Of a DNA stretch of 64,000 nucleotides, positions 25,074-33,108 are shown in pieces. Under the pieces are notes generated by a model that was given only the letters and a program-made list of their open reading frames with translations, was not told the DNA's origin and ran no database searches. How positions within the stretch are numbered: the first letter of the stretch is position 1; each line of letters starts with the position of its first letter. The translations under genes were made by a program, and so were the position numbers. The stretch is taken from the NCBI GenBank assembly GCA_041749535.1, contig JBGTBE010000087.1, forward strand, positions 1 through 64,000, read 5' to 3'. The DNA is from JBBQZU01 sp041749535 (GTDB lineage: Bacteria > Bacteroidota > Bacteroidia > Flavobacteriales_D > Cryomorphaceae).

Positions 25074-26383
25074 AAATAGCCGTCATCGGAACTGGCTATG
25101 TTGGCTTGGTTACAGGTACCTGTTTTGCAGAAACGGGCAATGATGTGATTTGTGTCGATATCAATGAAGAGAAGGTTAGGAAAATGCAGGCAGGTGAGGT
25201 TCCGATCTACGAGCCCTATCTCGATGCGGTGTTTCACAGAAACATAAGGCAAAAGCGTTTGCATTTCACAACCAATTTGGAAGATGCTATCAAAAATGCC
25301 AAGATCATTTTTCTTGCATTGCCCACCCCTCCCGGTGAGGATGGATCTGCTGACCTTTCATACGTTTTGGGCGTGGCTGATCAGCTGGGCAAACTGCTCG
25401 AAGAGTACACCGTGATTGTGGACAAGAGCACTGTTCCTGTCGGAACCTCAGAACTGGTGCACAAAACCATCGCCCGGCATGCCAAGGTGGAATTTGCTGT
25501 GGTCTCCAATCCCGAGTTTCTTCGTGAGGGTTTTGCGGTTGAAGATTTCATGAAACCAGATAGGGTAGTGATAGGTACCAACTCTGCCCGCGCTGCGGGA
25601 ATCATGGAAGAGCTATACAAGCCTTTTGTTCGCCAGGGCAACCCGCTTTTGGTGATGGATGAGCGATCTGCTGAGCTTACAAAGTATGCCGCCAATGCTT
25701 TTCTGGCCACCAAGATTACATTTATGAATGAGATTGCAAACTTCTGTGAGCAGGTAGGTGCCGATGTGGATATGGTGCGCGCCGGAATCGGAACGGACAC
25801 AAGAATAGGGAAGCGATTCCTCTTTCCAGGAATAGGCTATGGGGGCAGTTGCTTCCCCAAAGATGTTCAGGCGCTTGCTCGCAGTGGAAATGAGCATGGT
25901 TACCACTTTGAAATTCTTGACGCTGTACTCAAAGTAAACAACCGGCAAAAACTCATGCTGGTGAACAAACTCAACAGGTTCTACAACAACAACCTTGCGG
26001 GTAAAAAATTTGCCATTTGGGGATTGGCCTTTAAGCCAGATACTGATGATATTCGTGAGGCTCCGGCTCTCTACATGATTGATGCACTTCTTGCCGCTGG
26101 TGCTGAAATTTCAGCTTTCGACCCTGAGGCTATGGCCAATGTTAGAGCGCTTTACGAAGGAAAAATCGGCTTTGCTGAAGATATGTACGATGTGATTAAG
26201 GGTGCTGATGCTTTGCTGATTGCTACTGAATGGTCCGTATTCCGGAATCCAGATTTTGAACGCATTGGCGAATTGCTCACACAAAGGGTCATCTTTGATG
26301 GCCGCAACCTATACGAGAATCGAAAATTGCAAAGCATGGGATTCCACTATGAGAGCATAGGACGAGAAACTGTAACACAATGA
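25070..26383 (+). CDS. UDP-glucose 6-dehydrogenase
   Basis: Oxidises UDP-glucose to UDP-glucuronate with two NAD. 437 residues. The N-terminal Rossmann motif is IGTGYVGLVTGTCFAETG, the central motif is VDKSTVPVGTSE, the catalytic cysteine is about C261 in GYGGSCFPKDVQAL, and the C-terminal UDP-binding domain has AIWGLAFKPDTDDIREAP. The NPEFLREGFAVEDFMKPDR motif is typical of UDP-glucose dehydrogenase rather than UDP-GlcNAc dehydrogenase. The start overlaps the aminotransferase stop and its own stop overlaps the UDP-xylose synthase start, so product and user are translationally coupled. Confidence 0.94.
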   Translation: MKIAVIGTGYVGLVTGTCFAETGNDVICVDINEEKVRKMQAGEVPIYEPYLDAVFHRNIRQKRLHFTTNLEDAIKNAKIIFLALPTPPGEDGSADLSYVLGVADQLGKLLEEYTVIVDKSTVPVGTSELVHKTIARHAKVEFAVVSNPEFLREGFAVEDFMKPDRVVIGTNSARAAGIMEELYKPFVRQGNPLLVMDERSAELTKYAANAFLATKITFMNEIANFCEQVGADVDMVRAGIGTDTRIGKRFLFPGIGYGGSCFPKDVQALARSGNEHGYHFEILDAVLKVNNRQKLMLVNKLNRFYNNNLAGKKFAIWGLAFKPDTDDIREAPALYMIDALLAAGAEISAFDPEAMANVRALYEGKIGFAEDMYDVIKGADALLIATEWSVFRNPDFERIGELLTQRVIFDGRNLYENRKLQSMGFHYESIGRETVTQ

Positions 26384-27375
26384 GTGCTTCAGAACGTGTT
26401 CTCATTACCGGTGCAGCCGGTTTCCTTGGTTCGCATCTTTGCGATCGATTTATAAAGGACGGCTACGATGTGGTTGGTATGGACAACCTCATTACAGGCG
26501 ATCTGCGCAATATTGAACACTTGTTTCAATACGAGCGATTCACCTTTTACCACCATGACGTAAGCAACTTTGTTCACGTACCCGGTCCTTTGAAGTATAT
26601 ACTTCACTTTGCTTCACCTGCCAGCCCCATTGACTACCTGAAGATTCCGATTCAGACCCTCAAAGTAGGCAGCCTTGGCACCCACAATCTTTTAGGTTTG
26701 GCAAAAGCCAAACAGGCGCGAATCCTTGTAGCCAGCACCAGTGAAGTGTATGGAGACCCGGAAGTTCACCCTCAGAAAGAAACCTATTGGGGGCATGTGA
26801 ACCCAATTGGTCCACGCGGTGTGTATGATGAGGCAAAGCGCTTTCAGGAAGCCATCACAATGGCCTACCACCGATTTCATGGTTTAGAAACAAGAATTAT
26901 TAGAATATTCAATACCTATGGACCTCGCATGAGGCTTAATGATGGCAGGGTGTTGCCTGCATTTATTGGTCAGGCACTCAGGGGAGAAAAATTTACCATT
27001 TTCGGGGATGGCTCTCAGACCAGGTCATTTTGTTATGTAGATGATTTGATTGATGGCATCGTAAGATTGCTGTTTTCTGATTACAGTGATCCTGTAAACA
27101 TTGGCAACCCCGATGAAATTACCATCGCTGAATTTGCAAAAGAGATTGTAGACCTCACTGGAATCAACCACGGTATTGATTACCGCTCCCTACCACATGA
27201 CGATCCAAAGAAGCGAAGACCTGACATTACCGTAGCCCAAACAGTACTCGAGTGGCAGCCCAAGATAGATCGACGCACTGGTTTGGCACGGACTCTTGCC
27301 TATTTCACAGCACTTCAACCCGAAGAACTTTACAAGGCCGAACATAAGATTTTTGATAAATATATTAAACGCTGA
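26380..27375 (+). CDS. UDP-glucuronate decarboxylase (UDP-xylose synthase), SDR family
   Basis: A 331-residue extended short-chain dehydrogenase that converts UDP-glucuronate to UDP-xylose through a 4-keto intermediate. VLITGAAGFLGSHLC is the NAD motif. HFASPASPIDYLKIPIQTL near residue 74, ASTSEVYGDPEVHPQKE near residue 114 and YDEAKRFQE with the Tyr-x3-Lys pair near residue 149 are UXS signatures. The protein lacks the N-terminal membrane part of eukaryotic UXS. It lies directly after UDP-glucose dehydrogenase, which makes its substrate. The xylose (or derived pentose) is presumably used in a surface glycan. Confidence 0.92.
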   Translation: MSASERVLITGAAGFLGSHLCDRFIKDGYDVVGMDNLITGDLRNIEHLFQYERFTFYHHDVSNFVHVPGPLKYILHFASPASPIDYLKIPIQTLKVGSLGTHNLLGLAKAKQARILVASTSEVYGDPEVHPQKETYWGHVNPIGPRGVYDEAKRFQEAITMAYHRFHGLETRIIRIFNTYGPRMRLNDGRVLPAFIGQALRGEKFTIFGDGSQTRSFCYVDDLIDGIVRLLFSDYSDPVNIGNPDEITIAEFAKEIVDLTGINHGIDYRSLPHDDPKKRRPDITVAQTVLEWQPKIDRRTGLARTLAYFTALQPEELYKAEHKIFDKYIKR

Positions 27376-27950
27376 TGGACTATTTCGCGCACGAAACAGC
27401 GGTGATTGATCCTGGATGTACCATTGGAAAAGGTACAAAAATATGGCACTTCAGCCACATCATGCCCGATTGTAAGCTTGGTGAGAATTGCAATATTGGG
27501 CAAAATGTTGTCATTTCTCCAGGGGTGATTCTCGGTAGCAATGTAAAGGTTCAAAACAATGTATCAATCTATACAGGCGTGGTCTGTGAAGATGACGTAT
27601 TTCTTGGACCTTCTATGGTATTTACCAATGTGATCAACCCCCGTAGCGCCGTGAACAGAAGAGGGGGCTATGCCAGTACCCTCGTGAAAAAAGGGGTGTC
27701 AATTGGCGCCAATGCCACCATCGTTTGCGGAAACGATATAGGAGAATACGCATTCATAGGCGCAGGCGCTGTGGTTACCAAAACGGTGAAGCCATATGCA
27801 CTGCTAGTGGGAAATCCAGCACGTCAAACGGGTTGGATGAGTAAATTCGGTCACAAACTTCAATTCAACGGGCAAAACCTTGCCCAATGCCCGGAAGGTG
27901 GTGACTGGTATAAGCTAACTGATAACGAAGTACAACCTCATGAGCTATAG
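27375..27950 (+). CDS. left-handed beta-helix acyltransferase, WbpD/WlbB-like
   Basis: A 191-residue hexapeptide-repeat (LbetaH) protein. Repeats such as IGKGTKIWHFSHIMPDC, IGQNVVISPGVILGS and KVQNNVSIYTGVVCEDD run through residues 10-130. VFLGPSMVFTNVINPRSAV is the signature of UDP-2-acetamido-3-amino-2,3-dideoxy-glucuronate N-acetyltransferase. It would acetylate the amine installed by the WbpE-like enzyme using acetyl-CoA, acting as a trimer. It overlaps the gene before by one base and the next by 11. Confidence 0.9.
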   Translation: MDYFAHETAVIDPGCTIGKGTKIWHFSHIMPDCKLGENCNIGQNVVISPGVILGSNVKVQNNVSIYTGVVCEDDVFLGPSMVFTNVINPRSAVNRRGGYASTLVKKGVSIGANATIVCGNDIGEYAFIGAGAVVTKTVKPYALLVGNPARQTGWMSKFGHKLQFNGQNLAQCPEGGDWYKLTDNEVQPHEL

Positions 27951-28965
27951 CAAAATTAAGTTTGCAGTAGTTGGCTGTGGCCATATTGGCAAGCGCCATG
28001 CAGAAATGATCATTCGCAACGAAGAATCTGAACTTGTTGCTCTTTCAGATGTGATCAGCATTGATGATGCCAACGCTGCTCATTTCGGTGTACCTTTTTA
28101 TCCCGGGTTAAAAGAAATGCTCAGCGCCCATCCTGAGATTGATGTGGTAAATGTGTGCACACCCAATGGTTTGCACGCAAGTCAATCTTTGATATCCCTT
28201 TTGGAAAAGAAGCACGTGGTTTGCGAGAAACCAATGGGACTTACCAAAGCCCAATGTGAAGAAGTGATATTTAAATCACTTCAGGTGAGCCGCCATGTAT
28301 TCTGTGTAATGCAAAATCGCTACTCCCCACCTTCGGTCTGGCTCAAAGACATGATAGACAGCAAGCGCCTTGGCGAGATATATCTTGTAGAGATAAATTG
28401 CTACTGGAATCGGGATGAACGATACTACAAAAAAGGAAATTGGAAAGGGACAAATACCCTGGATGGCGGAACGCTTTTCACCCAGTTTTCGCATTTTGTG
28501 GACATTATGTATTGGCTTTTTGGTGATATCGAAGATATAACAGGCCGATTTGCTGATTTTAACCACAAGGACATTACTGAATTTGAAGACAGTGGATTGG
28601 TGAATTTCAAATTCATAAACGGAGGTCTGGGCTCGCTGAATTACTCAACTTCTGTGTGGGGCCAGAACCTTGAAAGCAGCATGACAATTATAGGTAGTAA
28701 AGGAAGCATCAAGGTGGGGGGGCAGTATATGAACAATGTGGAGTACTGCCATGTGGAAGGCTATGAAATGCCTACACTTGCAGAATCGAGCCCCGCTAAT
28801 GACTATGGCACCTATAAGGGAAGTGCGGCAAACCACCATTTCGTTATTCAGAATGTAATAGACACCATTAAGAACCGAAATGTAGCCACCACCAATGCCC
28901 TGGAAGGGCTCAAGGTTGTTGATATCATTGAGCGCATTTACAAAGTAAGAGACCAGCAGAAATGA
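27940..28965 (+). CDS. Gfo/Idh/MocA oxidoreductase, WbpB/WlbA-like
   Basis: A 341-residue NAD-dependent sugar dehydrogenase. The N-terminal Rossmann motif is FAVVGCGHIGKRHAEM, CTPNGLHASQSL follows near residue 70, and the family's catalytic EKP motif appears in HVVCEKPMGLTKAQCE near residue 95. VMQNRYSPP and GGTLFTQFSHFVDIMYWLFG mark the WlbA/WbpB-type substrate domain. In the pathway it would oxidise C3 of UDP-GlcNAcA so that the aminotransferase can act. It overlaps both neighbours (11 bases upstream, 4 downstream). Confidence 0.9.
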   Translation: MSYSKIKFAVVGCGHIGKRHAEMIIRNEESELVALSDVISIDDANAAHFGVPFYPGLKEMLSAHPEIDVVNVCTPNGLHASQSLISLLEKKHVVCEKPMGLTKAQCEEVIFKSLQVSRHVFCVMQNRYSPPSVWLKDMIDSKRLGEIYLVEINCYWNRDERYYKKGNWKGTNTLDGGTLFTQFSHFVDIMYWLFGDIEDITGRFADFNHKDITEFEDSGLVNFKFINGGLGSLNYSTSVWGQNLESSMTIIGSKGSIKVGGQYMNNVEYCHVEGYEMPTLAESSPANDYGTYKGSAANHHFVIQNVIDTIKNRNVATTNALEGLKVVDIIERIYKVRDQQK

Positions 28966-30260
28966 TGAATATGTATGATGCCTTATTGGCAAAGGAGAAA
29001 AAACTGGCTGTGATTGGCTTGGGCTATGTAGGCTTACCGATTGCACTGGAATTTGCAAAGAAACTTTCTGTAGTAGGCTTTGATATTAGTACCGAGCGGG
29101 TGGAGATGATGAGAAATCACAAAGACCCGAGTAATGAGTTGACCGCTGCTGATTTTAAAAATTGCGACATTGAGTTCACGGCTGATCCTGAAAAACTTAA
29201 GGATGTTTCTTTCTTTATCGTAGCGGTTCCAACACCTATCGACAGTGGAAACAACCCTGACTTGCGTCCGGTATTGGGTGCATCGCGCACGGTCGGCGCT
29301 GCGATAAAAAAAAGTGATTACGTGGTTTTTGAAAGTACCGTTTATCCGGGTTGTACTGAAGAAGATTGTGTACCCGTAATCGAAGAGCTCAGCGGATTGA
29401 CATCGGTCATAGATTTTAAGGTGGGGTACAGTCCAGAACGCATAAACCCAGGTGACAAAGAGCATACGTTGCGCACCATTGTGAAGGTCACTGCCGGTTG
29501 CGACGAAGAATCGGCGGATGTTATTGCCAAAGTGTACGAATTGGTGGTAGATGCCGGTGTGCATAGGGCATCATCAATCAAAGTTGCTGAAGCGGCTAAA
29601 ATTATTGAGAATACCCAGCGGGATGTGAACATCGCTTTGATCAATGAACTTTCCATCATCTTCAATAAAATGAAGATCAATACCTATGAAGTGCTTGAAG
29701 CAGCAGGAACGAAGTGGAACTTTCTGCAATTCAAGCCAGGATTGGTTGGAGGGCATTGCATTGGCGTAGACCCGTACTACCTGACACACAAAGCTGAGAA
29801 GTTGGGATACCATGCCCAAATTATAAACTCTGGCCGTTTTGTAAACGATTCCATGGGTGGTTATGTGGCCAAACAGGTTGTGAAAAAGGTAATCTCTAAA
29901 GGAGTTAATATTCAGGAAGCCCGGGTCTTGGTGCTAGGTGCTACCTTTAAGGAAAATGTGAGTGACATACGCAATTCGAAGGTGGTAGACACTGTGCGTG
30001 AGCTCGAGTCATTTGGTGTACAGGTGGATGTAACTGATCCGCATGCGAGCGCTGAAGAAATTTTTCATGAATATGGTTATCAGCTGAAGCCTGTGCCAAC
30101 GGGCAAATACGATGCAGTAGTAGTGGCTGTAAACCACCGGGAGTATACCGACCTGTCCTCAACTTTTTTTGAAGAGATTCTCAAGCCCACGGCTGTTTTT
30201 GCCGATCTGAAAGGAATTTACCGAGGAAAGATTTCCAACTACTTATACTGGAGCTTATAG
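28962..30260 (+). CDS. nucleotide sugar dehydrogenase, UDP-GlcNAc 6-dehydrogenase type (WbpA-like)
   Basis: 432 residues. KLAVIGLGYVGLPIALEFAK is the NAD motif, FIVAVPTPIDSGNNPDLRPV and ESTVYPGCTEEDCVP are typical of the WbpA/TviB group, and the catalytic Cys is about C266 in GLVGGHCIGVDPYYL. VLVLGATFKENVSDIRNSKV is in the UDP-binding domain. These features separate it from the UDP-glucose dehydrogenase four kilobases upstream and predict UDP-GlcNAc to UDP-GlcNAcA (a ManNAc enzyme is the alternative). It is the last gene of the six-gene sugar operon and ends six bases inside the convergent fabD. Confidence 0.9.
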   Translation: MMNMYDALLAKEKKLAVIGLGYVGLPIALEFAKKLSVVGFDISTERVEMMRNHKDPSNELTAADFKNCDIEFTADPEKLKDVSFFIVAVPTPIDSGNNPDLRPVLGASRTVGAAIKKSDYVVFESTVYPGCTEEDCVPVIEELSGLTSVIDFKVGYSPERINPGDKEHTLRTIVKVTAGCDEESADVIAKVYELVVDAGVHRASSIKVAEAAKIIENTQRDVNIALINELSIIFNKMKINTYEVLEAAGTKWNFLQFKPGLVGGHCIGVDPYYLTHKAEKLGYHAQIINSGRFVNDSMGGYVAKQVVKKVISKGVNIQEARVLVLGATFKENVSDIRNSKVVDTVRELESFGVQVDVTDPHASAEEIFHEYGYQLKPVPTGKYDAVVVAVNHREYTDLSSTFFEEILKPTAVFADLKGIYRGKISNYLYWSL

Positions 30261-31136
30261 TTCTGCTGAGCTGGTTGCAAATGCACGGTCTATTCTCTTA
30301 AAGAGGCCTTGCAATACTTTTCCTGGGCCTACTTCAATGGCTTCAGTTGCCCCAGAAGCTACAATAGCCTGCATGGTTTTGGTCCAATGCACAGGTGCCG
30401 TAAGTTGGGCCACGAGGTTGCGCCTAATCATAGTTGGATCAGTAGTGGGCTTGGCATCAACGTTTTGATAAATAGGGCATACAGGAGTGCTGAAGTGGGT
30501 ATCTTCTATAGCTTTTGCAAGGTCTACCCTTGCTGGTTCCATGAGCGGAGAGTGGAATGCGCCTCCCACAGACAGTAAGTCCGCCTTTCTTGCACCTGCT
30601 TCTTTGAGCTTTTCACAAGCCATGGTTACCGCTTTTACGCTTCCACTAATCACGAGCTGACCTGGGCAATTGTAATTGGCAGGCACCACAATTCCATCTA
30701 TTTCTGCACATATTCTCTCCACTACATCATCTTCAAGCGCGAGAACGGCTGCCATTGTTCCTTCAGAAATTTCACAAGCCTTCTGCATAGCGTTGGCCCT
30801 GCTTGCAACGAGTCGCAAGCCAGAATTAAAATCCAGGGCACCGGAAGCAACAAGGGCGCTGAACTCTCCAAGGCTGTGGCCTGCAACCATCGCAGGGGTG
30901 AAAGAAGCACCCATTAAGCGGGCTGTAATTATGGAATGCAAAAAAATTGCTGGCTGGGTTACGTCAGTTCGTCTCAAGTCATCCTCACTGCCCTCAAACA
31001 TAATATCACTGATGCGAAATCCGAGAATATCATTCGCTTGAGCAAACATTTCACGCGCCAGTGTATGCTGTTCAAATAGATCTTTGCCCATACCGGGAAA
31101 CTGGGATCCTTGGCCTGGAAATACATATGCCTTCAT
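30255..31136 (-). CDS. fabD: malonyl-CoA:ACP transacylase
   Basis: Loads malonate from CoA onto acyl carrier protein for type II fatty-acid synthesis. From the ATG at 31136 (MKAYVFPGQGSQFPGMG) the protein has 293 residues. An extended frame adds 25 residues of non-family sequence and is rejected. The nucleophile is S88 in AGHSLGEFSALV. The active-site Arg region follows (KACEISEGTMAAV), as does the catalytic His in GGAFHSPLMEPA near residue 196. It is not next to other fab genes here. Its 3' end overlaps the convergent sugar operon by six bases. Confidence 0.95.
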   Translation of the reverse strand: MKAYVFPGQGSQFPGMGKDLFEQHTLAREMFAQANDILGFRISDIMFEGSEDDLRRTDVTQPAIFLHSIITARLMGASFTPAMVAGHSLGEFSALVASGALDFNSGLRLVASRANAMQKACEISEGTMAAVLALEDDVVERICAEIDGIVVPANYNCPGQLVISGSVKAVTMACEKLKEAGARKADLLSVGGAFHSPLMEPARVDLAKAIEDTHFSTPVCPIYQNVDAKPTTDPTMIRRNLVAQLTAPVHWTKTMQAIVASGATEAIEVGPGKVLQGLFKRIDRAFATSSAEL

Positions 31137-31193
31137 AGTTGATTTCTTGATACTGATGCAATAATACTCAAAGTGCCCAATTGATGAAAGCAT

Positions 31194-31225
31194 AAAAAAA
31201 ACCGCAGCCATTCACAGCTGCGGTT
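31194..31225 (-). terminator. terminator of the pterin / Bax-inhibitor operon
   Basis: On the minus strand, AACCGCAGC pairs perfectly with GCTGCGGTT around an 8-base loop (hairpin 31200-31225) and runs into seven T residues (31194-31200). It lies 21 bases after the stop of the gene at 31247 and separates that operon from fabD. Confidence 0.88.
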
Positions 31226-31246
31226 CCATTATTATTAAGATGCGAT

Positions 31247-31978
31247 TCAGTCTCTGTTGCCCATGAATCGAAGCATGAATAAAAATAGATTTACGAAATC
31301 CAGGTAGAGGTTCAGTGCACCCATCAGCGCGAGCTTAGACCCTTCCTCACTGCGCGAGTCTACCTGCATACCCAAGTTTTTAATTTTCTGCATGTCATAT
31401 GCAGTAAGACCTGTAAATACAAGTACGCCTATGCCACTGATTACGTAATCCATGAAACTGCTTCCCACAAACATATTGACCACCATTGCTATGACAAGCC
31501 CAATGACAGCCATCATCAGAATCGACCCCATCTTGGTAAGGTCGGTACTTGTGGTGTATCCCAAAAATGCCATAATACCAAAAGTTGCCGATGTAATGAA
31601 AAAGGTTGTAAAGATCGTTCCCGAAGTGTATTTCAGAAATATGAAGCTAAGGCTCATGCCCATAAGGACCGCGTAAAGAATAAAAATTGAGAGCATTGCC
31701 GGACTGGAGAGTCTTTGAAATCCAAGACCCATCAATAGCACCAATCCAAAAGGAGCCAACATGACTCCCCATCCCAGTACACTCATTCCAGTTTCTGTGA
31801 TAAGGTATGACATTAGGGTTTCGTTGGTGCCAAAATACCAAGCCATCACACCAGATATAACCAGCGCTGAAGCCATATAAGTCATCACATTACTCACGAA
31901 ATTCTTTGCCATTGCCCCTGTACTTGCAGAGGAAGTTATTGCTGCTGGCTCAGCTGACCAAAGATTGCGGTTTTCCAT
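31247..31978 (-). CDS. Bax inhibitor-1/YccA family membrane protein
   Basis: A 243-residue protein with seven hydrophobic helices after a short N-terminal tail (about residues 1-25). TYMASALVISGVMAWYFG, GVMLAPFGLVLLMGLG, a mid-protein SLSFIFLKYTSGTIFTTFFI and the C-terminal LNLYLDFVNLFLFMLRFMG match BI-1/YccA/YbhL. Homologues act as proton-sensitive calcium leak channels or modulate membrane proteases; the bacterial role here is unknown. It starts two bases after the folE stop region and shares a transcript with folE and the pterin synthase, ending at the terminator above. Confidence 0.92.
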   Translation of the reverse strand: MENRNLWSAEPAAITSSASTGAMAKNFVSNVMTYMASALVISGVMAWYFGTNETLMSYLITETGMSVLGWGVMLAPFGLVLLMGLGFQRLSSPAMLSIFILYAVLMGMSLSFIFLKYTSGTIFTTFFITSATFGIMAFLGYTTSTDLTKMGSILMMAVIGLVIAMVVNMFVGSSFMDYVISGIGVLVFTGLTAYDMQKIKNLGMQVDSRSEEGSKLALMGALNLYLDFVNLFLFMLRFMGNRD

Positions 31979-31980
31979 AT

Positions 31981-32610
31981 TTAATGTAGTTTAGAAGCGA
32001 TTAGGTTTATAAATTCTGCTCTTGTTTCTTCTTTTAGAAACTGGCCTGTAAAGGCCGAAGTAGTCGTCACAGAGTTTTGTTTCTCAACACCGCGCATCTG
32101 CATACACAAGTGTCGAGCCTCTATAACGACAGCCACGCCTTGAGGGTTTAGGGTATCATTGATACAGTCTCTTACCTGGTTGGTAAGTCGTTCCTGTACC
32201 TGCAATCTTCGTGCAAAAGCATCCACCAGGCGAGGTATCTTACTAAGTCCGACAATTCGTCCGCTTGGAATGTATGCAACATGCGCCTTGCCGAAGAAGG
32301 GCAGTAGATGGTGCTCGCACATACTGTACACCTCAATATCTTTCACAACCACCATTTGGTTGTATTCCTCGTCAAACATGGCTGATTTTATTATTTCAAC
32401 CGGATCAGTTTCGTAACCCTGGGTGAGAAACCGCATGGCTTTGGCTATGCGCATTGGTGTCTGTTTAAGGCCTTGTCGGTCTGGATCTTCACCCAGCAAT
32501 TCCAAGGTTTCTCTGTACAGTGAAGCAAGCCTTTGCAGGCGAGAATCTTCAGTATCTTCAGTCTTTCTTTGGCTCAAGGCGAATGAATTACTCGCCGAAA
32601 TACTCGGCAT
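31981..32610 (-). CDS. folE: GTP cyclohydrolase I
   Basis: Converts GTP to 7,8-dihydroneopterin triphosphate, the entry to folate, biopterin and deazapurine pathways. I prefer the ATG at 32610 (MPSISASNSF, 209 residues); the ATG at 32658 adds 16 residues inside the upstream gene. MCEHHLLPFFGKAHVAYIP holds the zinc Cys and His plus catalytic His. GRIVGLSKIPRLVDAFARRL and QRLTNQV-like sequences follow, and CMQMRGVEKQNSVTTTSAF near the C-terminus supplies the second zinc Cys. It overlaps the pterin synthase gene by 23 bases. Confidence 0.95.
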   Translation of the reverse strand: MPSISASNSFALSQRKTEDTEDSRLQRLASLYRETLELLGEDPDRQGLKQTPMRIAKAMRFLTQGYETDPVEIIKSAMFDEEYNQMVVVKDIEVYSMCEHHLLPFFGKAHVAYIPSGRIVGLSKIPRLVDAFARRLQVQERLTNQVRDCINDTLNPQGVAVVIEARHLCMQMRGVEKQNSVTTTSAFTGQFLKEETRAEFINLIASKLH

Positions 32611-33007
32611 AATTATTTCTCGTTTCGTGCAAGCGCACACTGTGTAACTTGCAATCATAGGTCTCGATTTCTTCTTTCAATTCATGCCAAATTGCTACTG
32701 CCAAATTTTCAGTACTTGCAATGACACCTTTGAGAAATGAAACATCAAGGTTTAAGTTTTTATGATCCAATTCTTCAATCACCCGTCGCTTGATGATTTT
32801 GCTGAGTATTTTCAGGTCGATCACACACCCTGTATCAGGACTTGGGCTTCCTTTCACCGTTATGAAGAGATCATAGTTGTGACCATGCCAATTCACATTG
32901 GCACATTTACCGAATACTTCAATATTTTTTTCGTCCGACCATTGCGGATTCCACAACTTATGGGCGGCATTAAAATGCTCTCTTCTTGTAATGTAAACCA
33001 GGGCCAT
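32588..33007 (-). CDS. 6-pyruvoyl-tetrahydropterin synthase / QueD family protein
   Basis: 139 residues that use the FolE product. FNAAHKLWNPQWSDEKN carries zinc ligand H16, and FGKCANVNWHGHNY carries catalytic C35 and zinc His 41 and 43. LDHKNLNLDV, STENLAVAIW and VRLHETRNNYAEY complete the active site. The Cys-x5-His-Gly-His spacing and the SDEKN...FGKC...NxHGHNY block resemble eukaryotic 6-pyruvoyl-tetrahydropterin synthase more than QueD, which has Cys-x3-HGH. The product could therefore be a tetrahydropterin cofactor rather than queuosine precursor. Automated pipelines would probably name it 6-carboxytetrahydropterin synthase. First gene of the operon with folE. Confidence 0.9.
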   Translation of the reverse strand: MALVYITRREHFNAAHKLWNPQWSDEKNIEVFGKCANVNWHGHNYDLFITVKGSPSPDTGCVIDLKILSKIIKRRVIEELDHKNLNLDVSFLKGVIASTENLAVAIWHELKEEIETYDCKLHSVRLHETRNNYAEYFGE

Positions 33008-33026
33008 GGCCAGATTTTGTAAGGCG

Positions 33027-33034
33027 CAAATATA
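33027..33034 (-). promoter_or_regulatory. -7 element of the pterin operon
   Basis: On the minus strand TATATTTG fits TAnnTTTG and lies 20 bases upstream of the pterin synthase ATG. No convincing TTG element is present at the expected distance. It would drive pterin synthase, folE and the Bax-inhibitor gene. Confidence 0.45.
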
Positions 33035-33085
33035 CGATCTTCTTTACTTGATAAAACGCTGCATTCAGCCATATTTTTAAAAGGA

Positions 33086-33093
33086 TATCTTTG
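33086..33093 (+). promoter_or_regulatory. -7 element of the hldD-queA unit
   Basis: TATCTTTG fits TAnnTTTG and ends 15 bases before the hldD ATG, implying a very short leader. It lies 52 bases from the divergent box at 33027-33034. Confidence 0.45.
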
Positions 33094-33108
33094 TGAAAAA
33101 TTTGAGCA

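Noticed and set aside
29034..29564. 176-residue minus-strand frame over the nucleotide-sugar dehydrogenase
   Set aside because: Antisense shadow with no motifs.
30255..31211. Extended fabD start with 25 more residues
   Set aside because: The extra residues run through the region next to the terminator and do not resemble FabD, which opens MKAYVFPGQGSQ.
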